Positions 1 through 21,929 of a stretch of DNA of 64,000 nt are shown piece after piece. Every line of letters begins with the position of its first letter. Within the stretch, counting starts at the first letter, position 1. The notes under the pieces were generated by a model. It was given only the letters and a program-made list of their open reading frames with translations, had not been told where the DNA came from and did not search any database. Both the position numbers and the translations under genes were made by a program. The DNA is from Diprion similis (taxonomy: Eukaryota > Arthropoda > Insecta > Hymenoptera > Diprionidae), in contig NC_060118.1 in NCBI RefSeq assembly GCF_021155765.1, forward strand, positions 12,660,146 through 12,724,145, written 5' to 3'.

Positions 1-461
1 CGCACGACCTGCCTCTCTCTTTCTCTCTCGCTCTCTCTCTCTGTTTCGTCTCTCTTGAACACGCTGCTTTCTTTGTACATACGTAGGTACATACACTGTA
101 TGTATTCTCTTCTCTTTACATTATCATACACTACTTTTCTAATTCCATCAATGTCCTCCCCCCCCCCCTCCTTCTACTATGGTTCTGTTTTATCTTCTAA
201 TCTTCATCCCCTTGCCTTTAATCGGATATTAATTGTATACGTGTTACAGATCAAAATTAACGCATAACGTTGTCGATGTGTGTAATATGCTCGCGCAACG
301 ACTTGTAGACACCATCTTGGTCCTTGTCGTTTCTTTTTTGTTTTTTTATACTTGTTGTATAGTTTTGAAAAAGAAAAAAACTGCTCGCTCAATGGCTCGC
401 TGCTATATAGCAGGCTGTACTCGCTTTGTGCGTGCCAATCCCTCTCGGGAGTATCAAAGTT

Positions 462-493
<32 letters not shown>

Positions 494-1539
494 TGGGTCG
501 TAATTGTGTGGTGTGTGCATCGTGCGCCACGAGCTCTGACAAGTTATTCACTCGAGGGCAAGGAACTGCTGCGGTGTTGAGCTTGCTTGTTTTAAATAGT
601 ATATAACCTTCAAATTCATGACTGAAATTACGAAATTTCAATCCTGGAAACCGCTGTGCGTAACGCAGTGAAAATTTCCTTGTTTTATTTGCTTATTGCT
701 GGCGTTTTCTTTTCTTTTCTTCTTTTTCTTCTTTTTTTTTTCTCTTGTACGTGTTGTGTGTGTGTTTTTTTTTATCCATTTTTTTTTTTCTTTCACACCG
801 AGTGTTGTACGTAAAACGAGAAGAAGAAGAAGAAGAAGAAGAAGACGAAGAAGAGGAACGAATTTTAAGTAGTTGGTAACGTTAATGTAAGGAAATATTT
901 TGATGCAAAAAAAAAATCATAAACTATCTTCTTAAATTTTTTCAATGACTTTTATGGAATTAAGATTTCGAGATGTGAACGTGGTTTGTTTTGTTACGGT
1001 TTATTACTAAATCGCGATATATATTTGACAGTTCTTCATCAGCGTGAATAGTTACGATTACACGTTATATGAGTTGGCTGAAGTTAGTATGGTTATTGTA
1101 ACGATATTTAGTTTTCGGAAAAACTTTTGCAACTTAAAGTATACCTGAAATGCTGTTATTATTATAATACGCCAAAATTTATTCATATTTTCAAGATTTA
1201 ACTTCTTTATAGTCTCGTTATAAACTTGCAGAACGGTCATTTTTCTCGCCAATGTATGATCGTTACGTTAACGTTATTAACTAACTTCAATGTGAGATGA
1301 AAAAGATGAAAGGAAGGTGTCACGTAGTGTGTGATATTATAACTTTCTTTTAACAACTACTTCGTGTCTTGTTTTTCTTCTTTCTTCTTTTTCTCTTCCC
1401 CCTTCCAATTTGTTTGTTGTTGTTTTACTTTTCTACTTCTTCTTTACAATGAAATTCCGACAAGCATACGTACACCTGTGCCTGTATGAACCGTGTCGAT
1501 AGTTTTGCATAAAGCCAACTGTTGATCGTTGCCCTGCAA

Positions 1540-1566
1540 CGTTCGTTCGTTCGTTCGTTCGTTCGT
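1540..1566. repeat. CGTT tetranucleotide microsatellite
   Basis: Perfect CGTT units run for 27 bases. The flanks show no gene. Confidence 0.85.
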
Positions 1567-2323
1567 AGTATTCACCTTGTTCGTTACAGCTGGTCGTTTG
1601 CTGATGATCGTTTTCCGTAATGATGTGTCGAAGGAATCGATTCTCGTCATACCTATGTAGTCACGTTGATACGAAATCCTGATTATACACATTTATGTGT
1701 GTATATGTATTGTACATGCAGTATATTCTCGACTCTGAAAGATGTCACATGAATCGTTGTGTTGTAGCAACGACGACGAAATACGTATCTACATACGAAA
1801 CAATATTTCTCTCTTTCGCTATAGTATATCCATTATTTAACATTTGTTAAAACTTTTCGTCAGCAATTGGTATTCAGTTTTAGAATAATTGTCGTTGATT
1901 TTGTGCTCGTCACGCGTTATGCGGGGAGGAGATATTTTATGTCACTAAAGTGAGGTATAATGTACATACGTACGTGTATAGGAGATAAAGAGAATGAGAG
2001 AGAGGATATGGAGATGGAAAAAGAAACGAAGAAAGAGAGAGAGAAAGAAAGAAAGAAAGATGATGATAATAAGTAACGCTCATAATAATTATCCTCTATG
2101 GGCAGTTCGATATGACATATTATTATAGTGTTACACGTAATTATGGCAGCCAGTTCAGCCGCATGAGAGATAGAATAGTAGGCGAAAAAACGCGTAAAGC
2201 GTAGTTTGAAAAAAGGATGCATGCAAACTAACGTTTGTGTGTGTGTCTACTATGCACGTACGTCTTTATCCATGGCATAGGTAATATGTCGGCGCGACGG
2301 ACGGCCGACGGTAAACGCAGCTG

Positions 2324-2360
<37 letters not shown>
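2324..2360. repeat. GTC trinucleotide microsatellite
   Basis: A perfect run of GTC units of 37 bases lies in otherwise non-coding DNA. No open reading frame with gene-like content uses it. Confidence 0.9.
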
Positions 2361-2362
<2 letters not shown>

Positions 2363-4137
2363 TCTTGCTGCGCTATACACGGGGTATTTGTATTATAGTA
2401 AAAACGAGACGTAGAATCTTTTTATATACAATATATGCAAGGAGTTTAAGATATATATATATATATATACATATATATATAAACATATATATATGGAAAT
2501 CCGAGATGCTCTCGTGGAAATTTATGTGCAATCTTTGTCTACAACTGTATTATACGTGTGTAAACCTTGGTCTCTACGTATAACACATGCACGTATATGT
2601 ATGTATGTAGCGAGCAACTTACACTTTGTTGTTGCTTAGTTGCCTGCCTGTTTCCCTGCCGGAATAGACTGATATGAGATGATTTCTGCGGTTATCCTGC
2701 GCCGCCTCTATAGACCGGCTACAAGTTTTTACAAAACACAAGCGTGCACACACACACACAAATGTCTAGACTCACTGATTATATCTGGCTGAAGTTTCGT
2801 CTTCTCTCTCTCTCTCTCTCTCTCTCTCTTCCTCTCTTTTTTCATTTTTCACCTCCGTTTTTGTTTTCTTTTCTTTTCCATTTTTTCTTTCTTACTTTCC
2901 TTTTTTTTTCTACTTTTCATTTTGTTGCATCTCATTATCGTCCATTTGCACTATGCGACACGATATTATTATCTTCATTGGTATAAATTTATTCATACTA
3001 TTGATGAATTGAATTTGCGCGGGGGCCGGGGTGGGGGGGGGGGACAAATGCGGTAGGCAGCAGCGACCGAGAAGGATCGTCAGATTCATTTTCTTTGTTT
3101 GTACCTACGTACATACGTATTAAGAGTTTGTTTGACTAGACATTTGTTCGCATTTAAACGATTTATATTTGCCAATCGATCCAATGGATTCGTATTATGA
3201 GCAGCGAAGTATCGTTTTGGGTTTGCTTGTGATAGATAGACGCAATGCAGGATGAAGCTGAAGATAGTAGCCAAAATCGGCAGACAGATGTGTTAAATTT
3301 TTTGGAAATATAAAAATACAGTTGAATTTTATCCTCATAATTTTATAAAAGTATTGAGGTTTGTGGTATTACGCAAAATTTTGATTTTCGGTCTTAGCTA
3401 CTTTATTTGAACGAGCTTTGGAACGTTTGGCTCTGATATTTTTGGCTACTAGTTACAGCCTCGTTTTTTTAAGGGTATGTGAGTGGCTGTAATACGTACG
3501 TCATTAGTTATATACACTCTACCGGTAAAACATCATTCTCGTTACCTCACGGTTTGGTGTGTTAGTTGAATTAATCAGTTGCACGTGAAACGCGAAGGAG
3601 TGTGTTAAGGAAAAAATTTTATTCGTGAAAGTTTGGCGTTTATTATACATTATGTACACGGACGGGAGAAATAACGCTCGTTAATTAATTGTTGTTGTTG
3701 TTGTTGTTGTTGTTTTTTTTTTTTTTTTTTTTTGTTGCACCAGTCCTCTATACATATCGAATCGAAATAAAGAAAGAAGATAGTCGACGACGCGTAAGTG
3801 TGCAATAAAAGTTGAAAAAAAAAATAAACAAATCGATCTCTTTGATTCATTTCGCTAGTATCTATCTATCAATTGTACAAATAACTTGTGTATAATACAA
3901 TAACCGTAAAACGATGCAGTAATCTATAAAGCCAGAGTATGTATGCCTACATACATGTATACATGTATGTACATACATACGTATGTGCAACAACCTCGTA
4001 CGTACGACATATTATTCCGCCAGTGTTAGGCGGCGGTAGCAGCCGGAAGACAAAGTATTTTTATTTCACTTTTATGCAACGAAACATTGCGTACTCATCG
4101 TACGCTCGGGAACGCAAGTATAGCGCAGTAGAAAGGT

Positions 4138-4160
4138 GGGGGGGGGGGGGGGGGGGGGGG
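4138..4160. repeat. 23-base G homopolymer
   Basis: An uninterrupted run of 23 G. Homopolymer length in an assembly is often uncertain, so the exact count should not be trusted. Confidence 0.8.
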
Positions 4161-5239
4161 CTAATTTTATACATCGTTTGTATATCACATGGCGTGTATA
4201 TACACGTAGCGTAAATTATGAAAACTGAATATACATCCCCCCACCCTTCATTCTCATTCTACGTGATATTCTCTTTCTCTCTCTCTCGCTAGCTCTCTCT
4301 ATATTTCGCATATCGCGGTATCAAACTGCAACACATTATGTACCGATATCTCATTCTTGTTTTTCACTTCCTCACTTACACTCTCTCTCTCTCTCTCTCT
4401 CTCTTACTGCACTCTGAAACGCATAATGCGTCTAATCCAGATACATATATGTACATACGATTTTAGATATATTATTTAGTTTTCTATACGATTTCTAAAG
4501 ATTTTTATTCTAGAGATTAATAATAATAATAAAAATTAATAATTGAGAATTCTCAGAATAAAATCAATTTATTATTCGGTAGTGTAGTGTAGTTAGATGA
4601 TAATAATAATAATAATGATGATGATGATGACGATGATGCAGCGGCTTGAAAGAGAACGTTTTCCGCGCGCTATGCGTGCACCAGCGTGTATAATACATTC
4701 ATTTATCGTATTACGTTGTTGTACGCACGCAGTGATGCAGATACGGTAGTGAAACGGCGTGTACACTTAGCTATCTACTTACTTACTCCCCCTCCGCCCC
4801 CTCCTTTTCCCTCATCCTCCTACATCTGTCCCATCAACGTGTACACCGAATGGAGTCTTTTCCTCTACCTGCAGCTGATTTATGCCGTAGTACAGCAAGA
4901 GAGTAGTTAGGCTTAGCAGAGGAGAAGGAGGAGAAGGAGGAGGAGGAGGAAGAGGGAAGGCGGCGATCGTTCCTTCCTTCCTTTCTTTCTTCTATGTTTC
5001 CAGCGGTTCGCAAGCCTGAGTCCCCATTGTTCTGTGTACCGAGATATTCCCTGACGACCCCCCGGCGACAAAGTTGAAAGTGTAGAATATTCGCGGGTGG
5101 AAGTATTATATATATATGTATATTGTATGTATGTATATATATATATATATATATATGGATATGTAGAATGTCTATATTATACTAATACGTACTTTTACTT
5201 GTACGTATGATGTAAAGTAATATTTAACGTGATTTTCTT

Positions 5240-5806
5240 CGTGAGACGGAGAGTTGAAATTTCGAATTTGACAAGATTCGAAAGCGACTGATTCCGGATT
5301 ATTTGGTGGTTAGATTTGAAGCAGAGAAATGAAACTTTGAAGAAACGAGAAAACTTGACGGTCAAAGTTTCGAAAGAGAAAAATTCTGGAAGGGCGTAAC
5401 TCCGCGGCGTTAAAAATTTGAAAATTTTGAAACGTCAAGGTTTCGAATGATCAAAGATTTTCTGTTCAGCTTTGATCTTTCTATGCTTTGGATTTTTCAT
5501 ATTTTTATTTTTGGAATCTTACGTCATTCTGATTTTGGATTTTTCTCATTTTTTACGCCCACTTCTTGAGTAAACTACGCTGTACGAGTATTTTATTTTA
5601 ACTTCGAAATTTTACTCCATCGAAACTTAACTTTTCGTAAATATTTTTCTATCATAATTTTGAATTATCGGAATCTTGTATTTCGGAACTTTGAACTGTC
5701 CAGTTTTCAAGCATTCGAAAATTTTTCCTATCTTCAAAGTTTAAGCTTCTCACTTCAAGTTTCGCCCACCGAATAATTTCAAATTCGGAACTTCAACTCC
5801 GTCACG
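5240..5806. mobile_element. Palindromic (foldback, MITE-like) element, family 1 copy A
   Basis: The left end at about 5240-5335 and the reverse complement of the right end at about 5725-5806 share the same order of words: a GTTGAA block, a CGAATTTGA block, an ATTATTTGGTGG/ATTATTCGGTGG block, and a TTGAAG...GAAA...AAACTTTGA block. The middle holds further short inverted repeats around TTTGAAAATTTTGAAACG. No open reading frame resembles a transposase, so this would be a non-autonomous element. The same arms recur at 8317-8594 and 53079-53292. Boundaries are approximate and no target-site duplication was identified. Confidence 0.6.
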
Positions 5807-7798
5807 GGAAAGTACAAGCGGTAGAAAAGGAAAGAGAAATAGTAATAATAATAGCAATAGAAATAGAAAGAGAAAGACCCTTTATACTTTCGTTGAATGG
5901 TGTGTAAGCCCCGTGACTCTAGTATACTATACGAGAACCAAGGATGGGCTCAGGTATCGGTTACAAGTTGTTAAAGAAAGTTTAGAGACTGCCGTTAAAA
6001 GGGCGTGCTTTCCAACAAGGAACAAACCAGCAGCGGGTCTCTATTATTATATTATCCTTGACAACTATGCCTTTCGAGTAATCGCCCCTTGCCTGCCTGC
6101 CCTTCTCCTTGCGCGTCACCGCCATCGACTTTTAACGCATTGTACGAGCTGAAAACGACACCCCGAACCCCCATATACATATATATAATATATATATATA
6201 TACACACCTATATCCATCCTGTTGTAAATAAATAAAATTTATACAGTTGTATTGTATTCATTATACCAACAATATTTCTGAGAATACGTATAACATATAT
6301 ATATACTGAAGGTGTAAACTATTTTACTATTTTACCTGTTTATTCTTGCAAAATTTCTCTCCTCTCTATTCTCATTCGCCTTCGACACAATCGATTCACC
6401 TTGCCTCGAAATTCTTTGACGATCGGGGACGCCGACGTCCCTTCATAGGTAGTAGTAGTAGTAGTAGTAGTGGTAGTAAAAGGGCAAGGTGCAGCGATGC
6501 GTTTAGTCATCCATAATTAGTTTTGCATGGTACGTGTGTGTTCGTTTCGTTAGTTTGTGTATGTGTGTGTGTGGAAAGTATCTATATCGGCGGACGTAGT
6601 GCAAATTTTTTTTTTTTTTTTTTTTACTTCACTTCACAATCGGTTAGAATTTAAATTCGAAAAGCCGTGTATACACTTGTTATATATACATACATGCATG
6701 CATATGTGTACATATGTATACGAGAGACACGCATCAGAGCACCAACTGCGAATCAAATATTGCGAAAAGATGAAAGGCTACCTCGCACAAGGAGGGAGGA
6801 GGGGGAGGAGGAGGAGCACACACAACATTATTGCATATAATTTATACATTGCACATGTGTTGTGCACACCGTTATACTTCCTGCGCATTGCTTTTGCAAT
6901 TAACACGATATTCGTTTTCAGTTTTCCGTTAATTGAAATAATTTATTCATTTATATTATTACGTTATATTTATTTTTCTTATTCTTTTAAAACTGCGCTG
7001 TGTTTGTGTATATATATATATATATATATTTATGCATACAATGTATATCTTGTAATGTATTTCCAGTTATCTTTACATCATGTAAATTCTTACTCTCTTG
7101 TCTTTTTTTTTTAATATCACCCAACAACCGCATAGTGGTTATTATAACACACCGTGCAAAGTGTGTAACCATTTCAATCGTACAAACGTATACATATATC
7201 TTATATATACGTTTTAAACACACGCAGACAATCACGAGAATATATGTATAGTTGAGGACAAAGTTTTTTCCTGCTGGTGTGATAGCAGGTTTCTTGAAGG
7301 AATTCCTCAACTTTGTAATTACAGCGGTCGACGACAGTGATCACGAAGATATCAAATTCATTTGGTATATAGAAACATATACGTATATTATATATTTAAG
7401 TTATGTGTTTGAATGTGGGATACGTGCGTATGAAACTCGAAGAATAGTTAAAACGGGATAAATTCTTACTCGGCTGTGGGCAAAAAAAAACAAAAATTTA
7501 TAATATCCTTCAAGATAATGAAAAACAAATTCTGTGAAAGTTTAAGATCTTGATATTAATATAATTAAAAGGGAAAAATCTATATTAAACGAAAGAAAAA
7601 AAAAAAAAAAAAAAAAAACCAATTTCCCATGTTATTTAAATGATAAATCAAAAATCGCGATGAGGCACTTTTTAATCATATCAATATCAATTTGTTTTTC
7701 ATCATCTTGAAAGATATTTTCATGGTAAAAAATTCGAATATACATATCATATAACAACCCTCGAAAGTAATAACCTCTGAAATTTTTTTTCATTACAG

Positions 7799-8086
7799 GG
7801 CAATCATTAGAAGATAGGATAGATAGGAACAAAAGAGACTGCAGTACAAGCGAGACGAGAGAATTCGAGTATAGGATGCATGGGAGCTGGAGCTGGGAAG
7901 GAGAACTGGAGCTGGGTGAGGGAACGACCACTCTGCTGCGCCAAAGACGGAGACCAGAGAGCCCGGACTCGACGCATCCGGTCCCCGATACCCGGGTGCT
8001 AAGGTATGCACCCAGCCGTTGCCACCGAACGCCTACCTCTCAATCGCCGCACTCCGGCCCGCAGCCCCCTCTCACACGTGTCGACT
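7799..8086 (+). CDS. cic: Candidate upstream coding exon of capicua (N-terminal extension)
   Basis: A good acceptor (TTTTTTTTCATTACAG) precedes 7799 and a strong donor (GACT then GTAAGT) follows 8086. One reading frame is open across all 288 bases; it contains a Met at 7876 and ends with one leftover base. That phase fits an acceptor at 8691 (CCTGCAG before GGGAAATG), which would fuse it in frame to the main capicua protein. Joining to the other acceptor, at 8667, would make a stop codon at the junction, leaving the exon as 5' UTR upstream of the Met at 8697. The encoded segment is rich in Arg, Ser and Pro and I do not recognise a domain in it. Insects are known to make long Capicua isoforms with extra N-terminal exons. 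Coding status is inference from the open frame and matching phase. Confidence 0.45.
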
Positions 8087-8111
8087 GTAAGTGATGACCC
8101 ACCCTTATTGT

Positions 8112-8133
8112 CCCCCCCCCCCCCCCCCCCCCC
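8112..8133. repeat. C homopolymer of about 22 bases
   Basis: A run of C lies 25 bases inside the intron that follows the candidate capicua exon at 7799-8086. It is followed by CT and ATCT repeats up to about 8206. Length may be an assembly estimate. Confidence 0.7.
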
Positions 8134-8316
8134 ATGTCACTCCCGTCTATCTATTTACCTCTCTTTCTCTCACTCTCTCTCGATTTATCTATCTATCTAT
8201 CTATCGTATCTGCAGGGTGTCCAGCATTGATGAAAATTATGGAATGAGGGAATTGTCAGGGAATTACGTTTTTACAAATACCTGAACACTTTTACGCCCT
8301 TTTATATTTCAATATC

Positions 8317-8594
8317 AGGGGCGGTTTTGAAATGCCGAATTTGGAAAGTTGCGAAGACGACTAATTATGAATTATTTCGTGGAAAAAATCTCGGGGTTCT
8401 CGGGTAATACTTTTTCTAAAGACACCGAGTATATTTATAAATTTATTTCATATCAAATTCAATTGCAATATTGCGGTTTGAAAGGGGAGGGATCAATCTA
8501 CAGTTGATTAGAAAGACATCACGTGATTAATCGATGCCCCCCCTCTTTAGACGTTTTAGGAACTTTTCAAATCCGGAACTTCAACACCGCTCCC
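8317..8594. mobile_element. Palindromic MITE-like element, family 1 copy B
   Basis: The left arm at 8317-8360 begins GGGGCGG, then carries a TTTTGAAATGCCGAATTTGG block and a GAAAGTTGCGAAGACG block. The reverse complement of 8550-8594 reads GGGAGCGG, then GTTGAAGTTCCGGATTTG and AAAAGTTCCTAAAACG, so the ends form an imperfect inverted repeat. The same sequence family is at 5240-5806 and 53079-53292. The element sits in the intron before the first firm capicua coding exon and ends about 75-100 bases upstream of its acceptor. No coding capacity is seen. Confidence 0.65.
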
Positions 8595-8696
8595 AATACA
8601 ATAATACTATCCGTTTTATTCCGTATGATAAAATGATATATTTTTTCATTGTTAAAAAACAATTTAGAGCAGCGTCTGGCCGATCCTGCAGGGGAA

Positions 8697-19627
<10,931 letters not shown>

Positions 19628-21919
19628 CCCCCACGCGCCAACTGTGATACAAAGCGTACCCCCTCGCCCCGCAGCGCATCCACCTCATAATGTTATGAGC
19701 ACGTCGTTGTTGGAAGAACAAAATAATCGCAAAGTCTGCACCGTGTAGTCTCTGTGAAACAATTAACCAGGATGGGAGAAGAAATTAAAATTTTTTTTTT
19801 AAATCTTTTTTTTTACTTTTTTTTTTGTTATATTTTTTTTTTCATATTTCTTCGAAGTTCCTTCTCCGAGCAAAACGTATTCGTGAGACTCGAGTGCTAC
19901 TCTCTCCCGTTAGCGTGGACACACAATCGTTATTGATATTGAATACGGGCGGGGATGTCTTACATCGATCGGCTACGTGGTTTAATTAAATAATATTACA
20001 TCAAGCTCCTGTCGAAAGGATGTTTTTAGTTTTCTGCATACCAAGTGGTATATCTGTACCGGAAAACTGGCTTGTCTCGTTTTTCTTATTATTATATCTT
20101 TACGAATGCTTGTGCAATAATTTGTCGATGAACTTTGTTGGCTTGAATCTTTATTTAACAAAATTAGGATTCGTTGTTTCATAAATTTATAAAATTACTG
20201 CAATATCTCTGAAATATATCAGAGGAGAGGAAAGAAAGGAAAGAAAGAAAAAAAAAACGTATTATAAAACTTCGACAGTTTTAAGCACGTGGTATGTGAT
20301 TTAGAGTTAAAAAAAAATTGATACATGTATATGACCCCTTGGGTAACGCTCGAATCCTATATATCTGATCAAATTTATATTGTTACTTGCAACTGTGATT
20401 TGTACCCGTAGCCGAATTATAAGCATGGCATAATTCAGAGGACGCGTAGCTGATTCTTGTAGTTATGTAGTATTTGATGCGGGGCGAATCGGACGAGGCC
20501 TATGCCAATGTTAATAATAATAATATTAATAATAATAATAATGTTACGGGAGAAAAACTTATGATAAAAGAAAAAAAACATTAAAAAACGTGATCCGGTG
20601 GTTAAATGCGGGGATCCGTTTTAATGAAACGTTATCGCTATTAAGTCAGTCTATAGAATTTAGATTTACATTTTATACATATATATACACTATATATATA
20701 TATATATATATATATTGATATATATTGAAAAAAAAAAAAAAAAACGATACACGAAAACTCATGAACAAAGTCTATATAAATATATATATATATATATCTA
20801 TATATAAATATCTATATGTATATATATAGTTATATATGTATTAAAATATTTGCACAAAATCTAGATAACGCAATCAACAAGAATGTGTTTTATATGATAT
20901 AAGTGTAAATAATAGTATAATGCGTCTCTCGCTTGGGATGTTGCGTGATGACGAATCATTGTAATGGTAGAAGCGATTTTTCGTTCGTGTTAAACCTTGG
21001 TGACAATTCGTTGAATTATTCTATTAATTTTGAAAGGACATAGTAAAGACAACTCGGTGCCATTGCGTGGTAGCGACGACATCTAGGGGAAACGCGGGTG
21101 ACGTTCAATTCCCTTGTTATATTAACGGTTAATCAATTTCATTGCCCGATAGCTAATAAACATAGATTGTATTAATATGTAATTTAAAGAAAAAAAGAAA
21201 AAAAAATGTTTCCAATATTATTGAAAGTACTTATCGACTATTTTTAAAAGGCTTTGCTAAGGTTCAACGTATTTATACGTATTTTATAGGTGTTTTTAAA
21301 AAATGGTCAATTTTTCTTTTCTTTTTTTTTTTGCACTCCAATGGCCACCTTAGATTTAAGCGGTTTTATATTGGCTGTATGATGATCTTTTTTTTTTATT
21401 TTTTTTTTTCTGTCCAAGCCGTGACTCATGTATTTTACACTCGTACATAGTATGGCGCTTGTAGATCTGTTAATCAATTTCCAATTCGTCATTGATGAAA
21501 ATGGCTTTCACATTCTAGCATGTTTACCTACTTTTACCTACCACATATACATATAGATTTACATTTATGTATACACATATACATCCACGCCTAATATATT
21601 TTGTTTTAACGGTCTTGTTTGAATTTATACAAATCTTTTTTTTTTCATTTTTTTTTTCTCCTACCACAATTTTATTCGAAAGAACGCTCTGTAAATTGTT
21701 GTTGAAATGTGTTGAATCTTGGCAAAATAAACAAAGAAAACAAAAAAAAAAAAACTAAAAAAAAAATGGAAATATATTGTTGAAAAATTGGCTGTAAAAT
21801 ATAGATATTGTAATTAGCAGAAATGTTCTTGCAAGTGCACTATAAAATGTTCAGGTCTCGCGCGACGGCACGCATATATATTGTAGTTAGACAGCAGACA
21901 GCGCATGTTCTACATATTT

Positions 21920-21929
21920 TGTAAATAAA
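21920..21929 (+). promoter_or_regulatory. Pumilio-type motif overlapping a polyadenylation signal (cic 3' UTR candidate)
   Basis: TGTAAATA, matching the Pumilio-family recognition element UGUANAUA, overlaps AATAAA at 21924-21929. A second TGTAAATA is at 20904-20911. They would lie about 1.3 and 2.3 kb after the capicua stop. Whether the transcript reaches this far is not shown by the sequence, and such motifs are common in AT-rich DNA. Confidence 0.3.

Larger units (their letters stand above)
1..7798. other. Gene-free AT-rich region with dense microsatellites
   Basis: I see no exon with convincing coding content in this stretch. It holds many simple repeats: CT/GA tracts near 11-45, 458-494, 2803-2829 and 4380-4404, a GAA tract at 819-844, a CGTT tract at 1540-1566, a GTC tract at 2324-2360, a 23-base G run at 4138-4160, TA tracts near 2450-2495 and 5100-5160, a GTA tract near 6449-6472, and a 23-base A run at 7596-7618. 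A palindromic element lies at 5240-5806. Because capicua begins just downstream on the + strand, the region is probably its 5' flank or a long first intron; this is inference. Confidence 0.5.

Noticed and set aside
1540..1566. Telomere-like or CRISPR-like tandem repeats
   Set aside because: The repeat is a simple CGTT microsatellite; no TTAGG arrays or spaced direct repeats occur in the window.
6557..7114. A 185-codon open frame on the + strand
   Set aside because: Its translation is low-complexity (poly-Phe, Tyr/Ile repeats from TA tracts) and has no family resemblance.
8649..8696. A non-ATG start upstream of the capicua Met, reading through from 8649
   Set aside because: That segment includes intron sequence and the acceptor at 8667; a Met start at 8697 or an upstream exon explains the frame better.
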